A stretch of DNA of 64,000 bases from Emticicia aquatilis (GTDB lineage Bacteria; Bacteroidota; Bacteroidia; Cytophagales; Spirosomataceae), in contig NZ_BMKK01000003.1 in assembly GCF_014644295.1 (NCBI RefSeq), forward strand, positions 310,001 through 374,000. Reading direction: 5' to 3'. The notes under the pieces are model-generated. The model saw only the letters and a program-made list of their open reading frames with translations, had not been told where the DNA came from and searched no databases. Position numbers and translations under genes: made by a program. Within the stretch, counting starts at the first letter, position 1. Each line of letters starts with the position of its first letter. Shown here in pieces: positions 1-8,960 of this stretch.

Positions 1-1522
1 AGAACGCTCCTCTGTCTTGTAGTTTATCAATCGAGTAAGGAGTAGCTGGGCCATTACCGCTGGCAATCAATGAACCGTTTACACGGCCAGCAATTGCTCC
101 TTTGAATGGCTCATAAGATTTGAAACGGTGGTTCATGATAGCTTCTCCGAAAGTAGCTGTCAATACGCTCGAACGCAAACCAATCAAACCACGTGATGGA
201 ATATTGAACTCAAGGTGTTGTAAGTCGCCTTTTGGCTCCATAATCAACAATTCACCTTTACGTTGCGTAGCTAATTCGATTACTTTACCAGCAGTTTCTT
301 CTGGAACGTCAACAACCAATGTTTCGATTGGCTCGAGACGCTCGCCGTTTTCACCTTCTTTGTATAATACTTGTGGTTGACCAACTTGAAGCTCATAACC
401 TTCACGACGCATCGTTTCGATAAGAACCGACAAGTGGAGGATACCACGACCGAATACTAAGAATTTATCTTCAGTATCGCCCGATTGTACTCTCAAAGCA
501 AGGTTTTTCTCAGTTTCTTTCATCAAACGGTCACGAAGGTGGCGTGATGTTACGAATTTACCTTCTTTTCCGAAGAAAGGAGAGTTGTTAATCGTAAACA
601 ACATGTTCATCGTAGGCTCGTCGATTGAGATACGTGGTAAAGCCTCTGGGTTTTCCATATCAGCGATAGTGTCACCGATTTCGAAATCTTCGATACCTGT
701 AATCGCACAAATTTCACCCGAAGCTACTTCTGCAACTTTTACTTTACCAAGACCTTCAAATACTTGTAATTCTTTGATTTTGTTTCTCTTGATTGAGCCA
801 TCCGCTTTACAAAGAGCCACTTGCATACCCTCTTTCAAAACGCCTCTTGCTACACGACCGATAGCGATACGACCTACAAAAGAAGAATAATCGAGTGAAG
901 TGATTTGTAATTGAGCCGTTCCGTCAACTACTGGAGAAGCAGGAATATGCTCAATGATAGCATCTAACAACGGAACGATGTCGGTTGTTGGAGTTTTCCA
1001 ATCAGTACTCATCCAACCTTGTTTTGATGAACCATAAAGACAAGGGAAATCAAGTTGGTCTTCTGTTGCTTCGAGGTTAAACATCAAATCGAAAACTTGC
1101 TCGTGAACTTCGTCTGGGCGGCAGTTTTCTTTATCAACTTTATTTACAACAACGATTGGTTTCAAACCTAATTGAAGAGCTTTGCCCAATACAAAACGAG
1201 TTTGTGGCATTGGTCCTTCAAAAGCATCAACTAATAAAATTACGCCATCGGCTAATTTCAATACACGCTCCACTTCACCACCAAAGTCAGAGTGACCCGG
1301 GGTATCAATGATGTTAATTTTTACGCCATTGTATCTCACTGAAACGTTTTTAGAAACGATAGTGATACCACGCTCACGCTCAAGGTCATTGTTATCAAGA
1401 ATCAAATCACCGAATTCTTGGTTTTCTCTGAAAATTTTTGAAGCGTGAATGATTTTATCAACCAATGTAGTTTTACCGTGGTCAACGTGGGCAATGATGG
1501 CGATGTTTCTGATATTATTCAT
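1..1522 (-). CDS. typA: Translational GTPase TypA/BipA (C-terminus cut by window edge)
   Basis: Ribosome-associated GTPase of the EF-G/LepA superfamily, linked to ribosome assembly and stress adaptation. The start is the ATG at 1522, and about 507 codons are present of a family length near 600, so roughly the last 95 residues lie outside the window. Visible G motifs are AHVDHGKTT (residues 11-19), DxxxxERERGIT in switch I (residues 43-54), [11 protein letters not shown] (73-83) and NKVDKEN further on. Next come an EF-Tu-like domain 2 and EF-G-like domains III and V (SRGLIGLRS near the cut). A TAATTTTG-like -7 box on the minus strand (1614-1621) could start a ~85-nt leader, but no clear -33 element is present. 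The identification is firm. Only the C-terminal region, which binds the ribosome, cannot be checked. Confidence 0.97.
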   Translation of the reverse strand, partial: MNNIRNIAIIAHVDHGKTTLVDKIIHASKIFRENQEFGDLILDNNDLERERGITIVSKNVSVRYNGVKINIIDTPGHSDFGGEVERVLKLADGVILLVDAFEGPMPQTRFVLGKALQLGLKPIVVVNKVDKENCRPDEVHEQVFDLMFNLEATEDQLDFPCLYGSSKQGWMSTDWKTPTTDIVPLLDAIIEHIPASPVVDGTAQLQITSLDYSSFVGRIAIGRVARGVLKEGMQVALCKADGSIKRNKIKELQVFEGLGKVKVAEVASGEICAITGIEDFEIGDTIADMENPEALPRISIDEPTMNMLFTINNSPFFGKEGKFVTSRHLRDRLMKETEKNLALRVQSGDTEDKFLVFGRGILHLSVLIETMRREGYELQVGQPQVLYKEGENGERLEPIETLVVDVPEETAGKVIELATQRKGELLIMEPKGDLQHLEFNIPSRGLIGLRSSVLTATFGEAIMNHRFKSYEPFKGAIAGRVNGSLIASGNGPATPYSIDKLQDRGAF

Positions 1523-1871
1523 TAAATGTAATTGTTTAGTTCGTTGGCGTCAGCATTTACCCAACGGACGACGGATAAACAATGACGAAGAACACTTTTT
1601 CTTAAATAAACCGCAAAATTACGGAATATAAATGATAATTCCTTAACTAATTCAGACAATCCCCTGATTATCAAATTGTTAATAAGAATAGTACAATTAT
1701 TTTTACGAAAATCAATAATTTGAACAATATCTATGGGCCTTAATCAGGTTTAATTTACCCTAAGTCACACTAATTTGGTAGATTTAGTGGTATTTTAATC
1801 TCGTGTTTATTTTTTTCTTGTAATTTTGCAAACCCTTTTTTAGAACTCTGTATATCAGATAATTACACTCA
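1523..1871. other. Intergenic region between typA and DUF2490 gene
   Basis: AT-rich divergent spacer. A Bacteroidota-type -7 box (TAATTTTG, 1821-1828) points toward the plus-strand gene. A matching box on the other strand (1614-1621) points toward typA. Neither has a convincing TTG at the -33 distance. No small gene, RNA gene or strong hairpin was seen. Confidence 0.4.
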
Positions 1872-2603
1872 GTGAAAAACGTACAACAAGCCTTCAAAAT
1901 ACATAAGCAAACTTACCAAATCGTCGGATTTTGCCTTGGGATATTTTTTTCTACTTCGGGTTATGCCCAAACTTACAATCATACCAGCGTTTGGTCGAGA
2001 TTATTGGTCAGTAAACAGATTAATAAATGGTCTTTGTCGGCCGATTTCTCTTACCGTCGTCAAAATGATTTTCGTTATTCAAAATATAATTTTTTGAGCA
2101 AACCTTTTCTTGATGCTCAACGAATAATTGTTGGGTACCGCACTACAAAATGGCTATTTAACCTTGGTATTTCGAGGTGGCACTCTTACCAAATTTTAGG
2201 GAAAGAGGCAGATTTTTTACGTACGCCAACCGTTGAATGGCGATTTACACCAGGCGTAGAGTTTTTTCAGAAAATCAATAAAGCTACTTTTCAGTGGCGA
2301 ACCCAATATGAGTATCGAAGCTTCATTGACCGTACGGCTGGACGTTTTCGCCAGCGTTTGCAGCTTCGTCAACCTCTTTCCGAAGCCAATAGTTTGGTTT
2401 TTATGCAAGAATTTTTGTTTGGAGCTCCTCCAAATTCAACTAAAAAATATGAACAAAATCAGATTGGATTTACGTTCAATCATAATTTTACAAAACATTT
2501 AGAGTCGGAGTTGGGCTATCGTTACATTTTCCGCCGCCGCCGTACTACCGCCGAAATTGATAACGAAAATGCACTCGTAGTTGGGTTGATGTTTCGTTAT
2601 TAA
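1872..2603 (+). CDS. DUF2490 domain-containing outer-membrane protein
   Basis: A 243-residue protein of the DUF2490 family, predicted to form a small outer-membrane beta-barrel of unknown function and common in Bacteroidota. The N-terminus is a signal peptide ending near SGYAQ (residue ~33). The rest is rich in alternating aromatic and charged strands such as KWSLSADFSYRRQND and TFQWRTQYEYRSFIDRTAGRFRQRL, and it ends in VGLMFRY, whose terminal aromatic residue is typical of barrels. The start is the GTG at 1872, which gives a complete signal peptide; no ATG lies in a suitable place. A TAATTTTG box at 1821-1828 would place transcription start about 35 nt upstream. It is transcribed alone. The family call is from sequence character and remembered family features; the molecular role is unknown. 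Confidence 0.8.
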   Translation: MKNVQQAFKIHKQTYQIVGFCLGIFFSTSGYAQTYNHTSVWSRLLVSKQINKWSLSADFSYRRQNDFRYSKYNFLSKPFLDAQRIIVGYRTTKWLFNLGISRWHSYQILGKEADFLRTPTVEWRFTPGVEFFQKINKATFQWRTQYEYRSFIDRTAGRFRQRLQLRQPLSEANSLVFMQEFLFGAPPNSTKKYEQNQIGFTFNHNFTKHLESELGYRYIFRRRRTTAEIDNENALVVGLMFRY

Positions 2604-2744
2604 CACAATTTTTAGTTTGTAATTTCCTTGTTGAACTAATTTAAAGTCAAAAAAATATAAGAAAAAGCAAATATTTCGGTAGCTAAGATTGAAAAAGAGT
2701 GCTTACTTTGCTATATTAATTTACTCTATCCAATTTAAAAAACC

Positions 2745-3776
2745 ATGAAAAAAATATTTTTGCTTTTTTCACTCGTTCCTGCCGTTATGTTTGGGCAAAC
2801 AAAACCTGTGAAACTCGTTCGTGACGATGCCAATAAAAAGGTTGATGTCTTGGTCGATGGCAAACCTTTCACTTCTTATATCTACCCAGGCCCAGATGTG
2901 CTGAAAAAAGCGGTTTTATACCCAGTTCGTACATCCGAAGGTACACTTATCACGCGTGGCTGGCCAATGGACCCACGCCCAGGCGAGCGTATCGACCACC
3001 CGCATCATGTTGGCGTTTGGTTTAACTACGAAGATGTAAACGGACACGATTTTTGGAATAACTCAAATACGCCGCCCAATCCGAAGGGAGTTTACGGAAC
3101 AATCGTTCACACGGGAATCAAATCAGTAAAATCGGGTGCAAATAAAGGTTCGTTGGTAGTTACAGCCGATTGGTTGGATAAAGACGGAAAAATTATGTTG
3201 AAAGAAACAACGACCTATATTTTCCAAGGTACTGATAAACAACGAATTACTGATAGAATCACAACCCTGACGGCTGCTGATAAAGAAGTAACATTCAAAG
3301 ACGTAAAAGATGGTACGTTTGCTATTCGTTTGGCTCGCCAGTTAGAGCATCCTTCAAACAAAGCCGAAGTATTTACTGATGCAAGTGGCGTGGCTACCAA
3401 AGTGCCAGTATTGGATAATACCGGAATCACAGGGAGTTATCGCAACAAACAAGGAATTGAAGGGGAAGATACTTGGGCAAAACGCTCTGATTGGGTGAAT
3501 CTTCGTGGAAAAATCGGTGAAGAAAAAATCTCAGTTGCCATTATCGACCACCCGAAAAATGTTGGGTATCCAACCTACTGGCACTCACGTGGTTATGGTC
3601 TTTTCTCGGCAAATCCATTCGGACAAAAAGTGTTTTCTAACGGCAAAGAGGAACTCAATTTCAAACTTGCTCCTAAGCAATCAACTACCATGCGTTTCCG
3701 TTTGGTGGTAACTTCGGGCGAAGTTTCGGATACAGAAATGAACAAACTAACTGCCGATTTTGCGAAAGTGCAGTGA
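2745..3776 (+). CDS. PmoA family protein (DUF6807), secreted
   Basis: A 343-residue protein with a signal peptide (MKKIFLLFSLVPAVMFGQ) and the PmoA/DUF6807 fold, despite the name not a methane monooxygenase subunit. Family signatures are seen in GERIDHPHHVGVWFNYEDVNGHDFW (about residues 80-105), with paired histidines, and in the C-terminal HSRGYGLFSANPFG. Such proteins in Bacteroidota usually accompany carbohydrate-related or oxidoreductase genes and are periplasmic; the substrate is unknown. It ends 25 nt before a good terminator hairpin (3801-3836), and the next gene has its own upstream region, so it is probably monocistronic. Confidence 0.85.
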   Translation: MKKIFLLFSLVPAVMFGQTKPVKLVRDDANKKVDVLVDGKPFTSYIYPGPDVLKKAVLYPVRTSEGTLITRGWPMDPRPGERIDHPHHVGVWFNYEDVNGHDFWNNSNTPPNPKGVYGTIVHTGIKSVKSGANKGSLVVTADWLDKDGKIMLKETTTYIFQGTDKQRITDRITTLTAADKEVTFKDVKDGTFAIRLARQLEHPSNKAEVFTDASGVATKVPVLDNTGITGSYRNKQGIEGEDTWAKRSDWVNLRGKIGEEKISVAIIDHPKNVGYPTYWHSRGYGLFSANPFGQKVFSNGKEELNFKLAPKQSTTMRFRLVVTSGEVSDTEMNKLTADFAKVQ

Positions 3777-3800
3777 TAACATAGCTTTTTGAGAAAGAAA

Positions 3801-3836
3801 AACGTGGCATATTTTAAGAATGTGCCACGTTTTTTA
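3801..3836 (+). terminator. Rho-independent terminator after PmoA-family gene
   Basis: Perfect 9-bp stem AACGTGGCA (3801-3809) / TGCCACGTT (3823-3831) with a 13-nt loop, followed by a T-rich tail. Confidence 0.85.
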
Positions 3837-3918
3837 TTTGCGTAACGTCTTTTCTTTTTGAAATTTACTACTTTAATTGCGACAGAATCCAATCAAACAC
3901 ATCTAATTTATTCACACC

Positions 3919-5271
3919 ATGCTATTCCGTTTCTTCGTTGTATTACTATTACTAACTTCTCAGATAGGTTTTTCACAAGTTAAGTTTGAAAATTTCGATG
4001 ATTTACAAGCTTTGCTTACAGCCGCCAAAACACGCAATAAATTGATTTTTGTTCAGACAAAATCTGATAATTGTAATCAGTGTAATGATGTTGCCCGAAC
4101 GGGTTTGAGCAGTACAAAATTGAGAGAAAAATATGCTCAAAACTTTATTTCCGTCGAAATTGATTCGAAATCAAAGATTTATGGACAGTTATTAGAGAAA
4201 ACTGGTTTGAGAGGACTTCCACCTTCAACCTTTTTCGATGCCGAAGGGGCATTGATTTATCAGTTTGCCATGACAACTTCGGCGGAAATGAAATATTTAG
4301 AAGTAGCAGATGAGGCCATTGCAAACGCAAAAAATCCAGCTTCGAAAGAGTTTGAGATGAAGTATAAAAATGGAAATAGAGATAAAGCTTTTCTGAAAAA
4401 ATACATCGAATATAAATTATCAGTTGAGCAAGAAGCAGATAAATTGGTTGATGAATACATTGACCAACACACAATTGGTGATTTATCAACGATTGATAAT
4501 GTGAAGTTTTTGATGAGTACTGCTCCCGCCCTTGATAGTAAAGCACGAAAAATAATGTATGTTTTATTACCTGAAAAAACGGTTGATAGCTTGTTCAGAG
4601 CATTACCGCTTTCGGAGCGAGTAAAAATCAATAATCAAATTATCGATAAAACAACAAGAATTGCTGTTAGACAGAAAAACGTAGTTTTAGCGAATCGTTT
4701 GTCGAGTTTTGTTGCAGGAACATACGATAGTGACTGGGAAAAGGCCAATTTTTTCAATCAGATAACGATGCTCAATTTTTTTAATGCCATAAAAGACACC
4801 CCAAATTATTTGCAGAGAGCCGAGCCTTTTGCCGAATACACCTTAATGCGTTATTCGCCCGATAGCTTATTGAAAAAAGAAGAAATTGCCCGAACACGCT
4901 CATTGGAGAGGTCTCGTGCGGAGGTCAAAAAAGAAGGTAGGGTAGAAATTGCTTATGCGTCATTTTACAATCGTTATGCCAACGAACTAAACAATATTGC
5001 TTTCAATTTTTTGACTTACAGCAATGACTTAGAAAAACTGGCAAAGGCTCTGAAATGGTCGAAAAGAGCTTTGGAGATAAACGAAGAGCTGGCAATGGAT
5101 AAATCTCGAAAGAAAAATCCATACATGATGGATACTTATGCTCAGCTACTTTTTAAATTAGGACAAAAAGAAGAGGCTATCAAATGGCAAACTGATGTAA
5201 TAGAAACGGCTAAACTATGGAAAGCAGATACTACAAAATTTGAAGAAACCCTCGAAAAAATGAAGAAATAA
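3919..5271 (+). CDS. Secreted thioredoxin-like protein with helical/TPR C-terminal region
   Basis: A 450-residue protein. The signal peptide ends near GFSQ (residue ~20). A thioredoxin-like domain follows with the motif SDNCNQCNDVA at about residues 50-60, in which the pair CNQC occupies the place of the usual CxxC active site. A cis-proline-like GLRGLPPSTFFDAEG lies at ~95. The C-terminal two thirds are helical, and the last ~80 residues (LEKLAKALKWSKRALEINEE... DTYAQLLFKLGQKEEAIKWQ) read as tetratricopeptide repeats. This suggests a periplasmic disulfide-handling protein with a partner-binding tail. The exact substrate is not predictable. It is monocistronic with a terminator at 5281-5319. 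Confidence 0.8.
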   Translation: MLFRFFVVLLLLTSQIGFSQVKFENFDDLQALLTAAKTRNKLIFVQTKSDNCNQCNDVARTGLSSTKLREKYAQNFISVEIDSKSKIYGQLLEKTGLRGLPPSTFFDAEGALIYQFAMTTSAEMKYLEVADEAIANAKNPASKEFEMKYKNGNRDKAFLKKYIEYKLSVEQEADKLVDEYIDQHTIGDLSTIDNVKFLMSTAPALDSKARKIMYVLLPEKTVDSLFRALPLSERVKINNQIIDKTTRIAVRQKNVVLANRLSSFVAGTYDSDWEKANFFNQITMLNFFNAIKDTPNYLQRAEPFAEYTLMRYSPDSLLKKEEIARTRSLERSRAEVKKEGRVEIAYASFYNRYANELNNIAFNFLTYSNDLEKLAKALKWSKRALEINEELAMDKSRKKNPYMMDTYAQLLFKLGQKEEAIKWQTDVIETAKLWKADTTKFEETLEKMKK

Positions 5272-5280
5272 TCGAAAGTA

Positions 5281-5319
5281 AAAACGTGGCAGATTCTTGA
5301 AATATACCACGTTTTTTTG
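5281..5319 (+). terminator. Rho-independent terminator after thioredoxin-like gene
   Basis: Stem AAAACGTGG (5281-5289) / CCACGTTTT (5307-5315) followed by a T-run. It shares the core ACGTGG with the terminator at 3801. Confidence 0.8.
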
Positions 5320-5342
5320 TAGAAATATTTTTTCAAAACGAC

Positions 5343-5365
5343 GAGACAAGGCACTGCCTTGTCTC
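5343..5365. repeat. Perfect palindrome between convergent genes
   Basis: GAGACAAGGCA (5343-5353) and its exact complement TGCCTTGTCTC (5355-5365) around one central base. It lies between the convergent thioredoxin-like and yqhD genes and can act as a bidirectional terminator or belong to a REP-type repeat family. Confidence 0.7.
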
Positions 5366-5380
5366 TCTATCAATGTGATA

Positions 5381-6538
5381 TTACGCAATACTCATTTCTA
5401 AAATTTCGGCTACAACCTCTGGTGTAATATCGGCTTTTTCTCCGAAATTCATTCCTCTTTCAACAAAACGTTGCTTTATCTTTTCGATTGTCTCTTTATT
5501 AACGCCGTACTCGCTGGCTTTGATTGGTAAGCCCAATGATTCGTAAAATTCGCCAGTTTTCTGAATTGCTCCCGCTACTAATTCGTCATCGGTTCCGCTC
5601 AGATTCCACACTCTTTTGGCATATTGAATCAGTTTTGCACGTTTATCGGCTTTTTTATACTGCAATAAATGTGGCAATACAACTGCGAGCGTTCGGGCGT
5701 GGTCAACGCCGTGGAAAGCCGTAATCTCATGCCCGATCTGGTGCGTTGCCCAATCTTGTGGTACGCCCAAGCCAATCCAGCCATTGAGTGCTACCGTAGC
5801 CGCCCACATAAAATTGGCACGAGCTTCGTAGTCAGTTGGATTTTCGAGTGTTTTTGGAGCAACTTCGATGAGTGTTTGAATTACGGATTCTGCAAAACGG
5901 TCTTGGATTTGTGCATCAACAGGATAGGTCATATACTGTTCCATTACGTGCGTGAAAGCATCGGCAATGCCATTGGCAATTTGGCGTGGCGGTAACGAAT
6001 ACGTGGTTTCGGGGTCGAGAATCGAGAATTTAGGATAAACTAATGGCCCGCCCATTCCTTTCTTTTCGTGCGTCGATTTTTTGCTAATTACTGCGTAATA
6101 ATTCATTTCCGAACCAGTTGCAGGAAGTGTAAGCACCGCACCCAACGGAATTGCCGTTTTATATTTCTCTTTCCCCGTTACGATTTGCCAAGCATCTTCG
6201 CCTTCAAACGGAATAGCGGCGGCAATAAATTTGGTTCCGTCAAGCACCGAGCCACCACCAACGGCCAGCAAGAAAGTAATTCCTTCTTTACGCCCCAACT
6301 CAACGGCTTGCATGAGCGTTTCGTAAGTAGGATTGGCTTCGATTCCACCAAATTCTACGATATTTCGGCCTTCGAGGGCAGTTTTTACTTGTTCATAGAC
6401 GCCATTTTGGAAAATACTTCCACCGCCATAAGTAAGTAAAATTTTTGCATCGGCAGGAATTTGTTTGCTCAGTTGAGCAATCTGACCTTTACCAAAAAGT
6501 ATTTTTACTGGATTTTGATATACGAAATTATTGAACAT
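5381..6538 (-). CDS. yqhD: Iron/zinc-dependent alcohol dehydrogenase, YqhD-like
   Basis: A 385-residue group III metal-dependent alcohol dehydrogenase that closely follows remembered E. coli YqhD along its whole length, an NADPH-dependent aldehyde reductase for short-chain aldehydes. Visible motifs are ILLTYGGGS and LLAVGGGSVLDGTKFIAAA (nucleotide binding), LPATGSEMN, the metal-binding DAFTHVMEQ (Asp and His) and GHEITAFHGVDHARTLAV (two His), and PQDWATHQIGHE. Length matches the family. The start is the ATG at 6538. It is transcribed alone on the minus strand, 142 bp downstream of the rsmF-like gene and separated from it by a strong terminator. The reductase role, detoxifying aldehydes, is inferred from the family. 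Confidence 0.92.
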   Translation of the reverse strand: MFNNFVYQNPVKILFGKGQIAQLSKQIPADAKILLTYGGGSIFQNGVYEQVKTALEGRNIVEFGGIEANPTYETLMQAVELGRKEGITFLLAVGGGSVLDGTKFIAAAIPFEGEDAWQIVTGKEKYKTAIPLGAVLTLPATGSEMNYYAVISKKSTHEKKGMGGPLVYPKFSILDPETTYSLPPRQIANGIADAFTHVMEQYMTYPVDAQIQDRFAESVIQTLIEVAPKTLENPTDYEARANFMWAATVALNGWIGLGVPQDWATHQIGHEITAFHGVDHARTLAVVLPHLLQYKKADKRAKLIQYAKRVWNLSGTDDELVAGAIQKTGEFYESLGLPIKASEYGVNKETIEKIKQRFVERGMNFGEKADITPEVVAEILEMSIA

Positions 6539-6620
6539 TAGCTTTTTGTTTGATGATTCTATCTATTTCAAACAAAGCTATTTTGAATAAAGTTTTCTAA
6601 ATGAGGATTAAATAAGCTCG

Positions 6621-6680
6621 AAAAAAGCCCTCCCCGTTCCCTGAGCGTAGTCGAAGGGCGGGGAGGGTTGGGAGGGGCTT
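6621..6680 (-). terminator. Large terminator hairpin after rsmF-like gene
   Basis: Read on the minus strand: a perfect 9-bp GC-rich stem, CCCTCCCCG (6628-6636) / CGGGGAGGG (6658-6666 region), enclosing a sequence that begins CCCT and ends AGGG, then a run of six T (6621-6626). An outer GCCCCTCC-like arm sits next to the stop codon. Confidence 0.85.
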
Positions 6681-8036
6681 TTACTCAGGAATATCCATCC
6701 GAATTCGCCATTCTTTCGGCAAATAATTATTCATTCTATTGCCAATGACTTTCATAAAGCCGAGATTCAAGCCTTCATAACGAGCCAAAAGCCAGCCATT
6801 TGGTGCATTTTCGACCGAAATTTGTTCTTTTTTCAAAAATTTTAAAGCATCTTCTTTTGATAAATCTACGTGTGGTAAATCATCAGAAATGGCCGTACTC
6901 AAAGCTAAATCATGGCTCGGAATAAAATCTTCACCTTTAAATTGTCCAATCTCAAAGCCCGATGAACGCTTCTGTAAAACCCTCAGAATCGCAGAATATT
7001 CGTTGGTCAAATTAGTTGGAATCGCTACGATTGCACCTTCTGGTTTTTCGTAAAACTCAAAATATTCGGGGTTGGCGAGCCATTTTTTCAATAACTCAAC
7101 TTTCTTTTGCGGTACACGGTTAAACTTAACTTTGCCTCTCACTTCGGCTCTTGAGCCTTGTGTTTTGCGGAAAATAGCCAAATAAAAACCTTCACCTTTG
7201 GTTTTGTGAGGATAAAATTGATAGCCAAAACTTTTCTCAGTAATATTCCAATCGGCAGGAATATTGAGTTTAACCTCCTCAAAATCAGCGGTTTGAGTGA
7301 GCCATTTGGCATTTTCTTGGTTCTCTTTTTCGTTGTAGGTGCAGGTCGAGTAGCACAAATAGCCATTCGGAGCAACCAACATCGCTGCTGCTTGAAGAAT
7401 ACGTTTTTGGCGGGCCGAGCAGAGCTGTACACTATCCTCCGACCATTCGTTACGAGCCTTTGGGTCTTTTCTGAAAAGTCCTTCGCCCGAGCAGGGAGCA
7501 TCGGTCAGAACCAAATCAAAAAATCCCTCTAAATCAATCATATCTTCGGGGTCGTGATTGCTCACAATGTAGTTCGGGAAACCCCACTTTTCAAGATTTT
7601 CTTTCAATGGTGCAACTCGGCTTTTGATGACTTCATTGGCCACCAAAAGACTTTTTTCGTTGAGTAACGATGCCAAAAGGGTCGTTTTTCCACCAGGAGC
7701 GGCACATAAGTCCATCACTCTGAGAGGCTTATCAAAATCAAGTGTTTGTTTGATGGCCTCTGCTACAAACATTGACGATGCCTCTTGCACATAATAGGCT
7801 CCTGCATGAAAAGCAGGGTCGAGCGTAAATACTGGTCGCTGTGGTAAATATCGCCCATCGGCGTTCCATTTTACTGGTTCGGTATTTTGGTCAAATAAAA
7901 CTTCGTTTGTTACCTTTTTGCGAGGGTTCAGTCGAATTGTCGTTGGAGTTTCTTGTTCGAGACTTTCGGCAAAGACCGAATACTCAGCACCAAGAATGTG
8001 CTGCATTTGGGCGATAAAGTTTTCGGGTAAATTCAT
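6681..8036 (-). CDS. rRNA (cytosine-C5)-methyltransferase, RsmF/NOL1-Nop2 family
   Basis: A 451-residue SAM-dependent methyltransferase of the NOL1/NOP2/Sun family. It has motif I LCAAPGGKTTLLASLL (residues ~110-125), motif IV DAPCSGEGLFRKDP containing the first conserved cysteine, and motif VI YSTCTYNEKENQENA with the catalytic cysteine. The C-terminal ~160 residues form the RsmF-type extension that contacts rRNA (EWRIRMDIPE at the end). The predicted reaction is 5-methylcytosine formation in 16S rRNA; which cytosine is modified cannot be told. The start is the ATG at 8036, and length fits RsmF-like proteins. It is monocistronic and bounded by a strong terminator. Confidence 0.9.
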   Translation of the reverse strand: MNLPENFIAQMQHILGAEYSVFAESLEQETPTTIRLNPRKKVTNEVLFDQNTEPVKWNADGRYLPQRPVFTLDPAFHAGAYYVQEASSMFVAEAIKQTLDFDKPLRVMDLCAAPGGKTTLLASLLNEKSLLVANEVIKSRVAPLKENLEKWGFPNYIVSNHDPEDMIDLEGFFDLVLTDAPCSGEGLFRKDPKARNEWSEDSVQLCSARQKRILQAAAMLVAPNGYLCYSTCTYNEKENQENAKWLTQTADFEEVKLNIPADWNITEKSFGYQFYPHKTKGEGFYLAIFRKTQGSRAEVRGKVKFNRVPQKKVELLKKWLANPEYFEFYEKPEGAIVAIPTNLTNEYSAILRVLQKRSSGFEIGQFKGEDFIPSHDLALSTAISDDLPHVDLSKEDALKFLKKEQISVENAPNGWLLARYEGLNLGFMKVIGNRMNNYLPKEWRIRMDIPE

Positions 8037-8084
8037 TAACTTTTCATTAACAGTAAAAGTGCAACGCTCGATGTCTTAATGGCA

Positions 8085-8130
8085 TCTACATAATGTAGAA
8101 TCAAGAATGTAGAATTAAGAATTTTCTACA
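8085..8130. repeat. Quasi-palindromic intergenic repeat, TGTAGAA words
   Basis: TCTACAT and ATGTAGA form a perfect palindrome (8085-8099). TGTAGAA (8108-8114) then pairs with TTCTACA (8124-8130). The same word recurs in both orientations in the divergent gap between the rsmF-like gene and the barrel gene. Its function is unknown. Confidence 0.55.
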
Positions 8131-8209
8131 TAAACTTCCCAAATTCAAATTGCCTATTGCAAATCAATACTCATTTTTTATGCAAATTTAATTAAAACTG
8201 ATTACTAAA

Positions 8210-8908
8210 ATGAGAACTATGTTCAAAACACTTGTATTTGTGTTACTGGCAAACTTGACTTTTGCCCAAATTTTTGTTGGTGTGCGTGGAGGCGTTACGG
8301 GCTCAACTATGACAAAATTCAAATTGATTGAAAATATTACGCCCGATTTTAAACTTTTACCTGCTCCATCGGGTGCGATTTTTGTTGAGTTGCCTATTTC
8401 GGATAGAATTTCGATTCAGCCCGAGTTGGCTTTTACACAGAAAGGTTTTGTGATAAACGAATCGTTTAATATCAATGGAGGCGAGAATTTGTTTGGTATT
8501 GATATTCCGATAGGTGGGAGAATCGCACTGAAAAACAACCATTTAGAAATGCCAATTTTAGCAAAATTTAAGCTCGGTGACTCAAACGAAGGTCATGCTT
8601 ATATTTTATTGGGGCCATCGGTTGGGTATTTGTTTGATTCAAGAACGGTGATTCGTGTGCTAAATATTTTTCCGATTCGTACGGGTCTCGGCACTGGACT
8701 TTTCAAAGATGCCGAATTTAGTGGAGTAGGGGCTTTGGGTTACGAAATTCCGTTTAAAAACGGTAAGTTTTTTATGGAAGGACGCTACCAACATGGTTTT
8801 TCTCGGGTGTTAAACTTACCCTTGGTTCAATTACCCGTGAGAAATCAAACCGTAGGTTTTTCGGTAGGGCTATCATTTGCTCTAAGGTCGAAAGTAACAA
8901 AAGCGTAA
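8210..8908 (+). CDS. Outer-membrane beta-barrel protein, PorT-like family
   Basis: A 232-residue protein with a signal peptide (MRTMFKTLVFVLLANLTFAQ) and the pattern of Bacteroidota beta-barrel domain proteins: GVRGGVTGSTM at the first strand, ISIQPELAFTQKGFVI, HLEMPILAKFKLGDS, YILLGPSVGYLFDS, FFMEGRYQHGFSRVLN and a terminal strand QTVGFSVGLSFAL. These fit an 8- to 10-stranded barrel in the outer membrane. The function is not predictable: family members range from T9SS accessory proteins to structural porins. A second ATG four codons in is an alternative start that leaves the signal peptide intact. The gene is alone, and a promoter for the next gene lies just behind it. Confidence 0.75.
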   Translation: MRTMFKTLVFVLLANLTFAQIFVGVRGGVTGSTMTKFKLIENITPDFKLLPAPSGAIFVELPISDRISIQPELAFTQKGFVINESFNINGGENLFGIDIPIGGRIALKNNHLEMPILAKFKLGDSNEGHAYILLGPSVGYLFDSRTVIRVLNIFPIRTGLGTGLFKDAEFSGVGALGYEIPFKNGKFFMEGRYQHGFSRVLNLPLVQLPVRNQTVGFSVGLSFALRSKVTKA

Positions 8909-8912
8909 AAGC

Positions 8913-8942
8913 TTGTGGAATTAGGCATTTTTAGTAAATTTG
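8913..8942 (+). promoter_or_regulatory. Bacteroidota-type promoter for zeta-like ATPase gene
   Basis: TTG at 8913-8915, 19 nt, then TAAATTTG at 8935-8942, matching TTG-N19-TAnnTTTG. The expected start of transcription is near 8949, giving a ~12-nt leader before the ATG at 8961. An in-frame TTG at 8940 falls inside the -7 box and is therefore unlikely to be the start codon. Confidence 0.65.
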
Positions 8943-8960
8943 ACCAAATTAAACCTTACA

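Noticed and set aside
2665-2690. TCGGTAG resembling the RAYT REP tail upstream of the PmoA-family gene
   Set aside because: Only about seven bases match and no GGAG hairpin accompanies it, so chance is the simpler explanation.
4145-4631. Two overlapping frames antisense to the thioredoxin-like gene
   Set aside because: The sense gene has clear domains over this region; the antisense products are low-quality and unrelated to known families.
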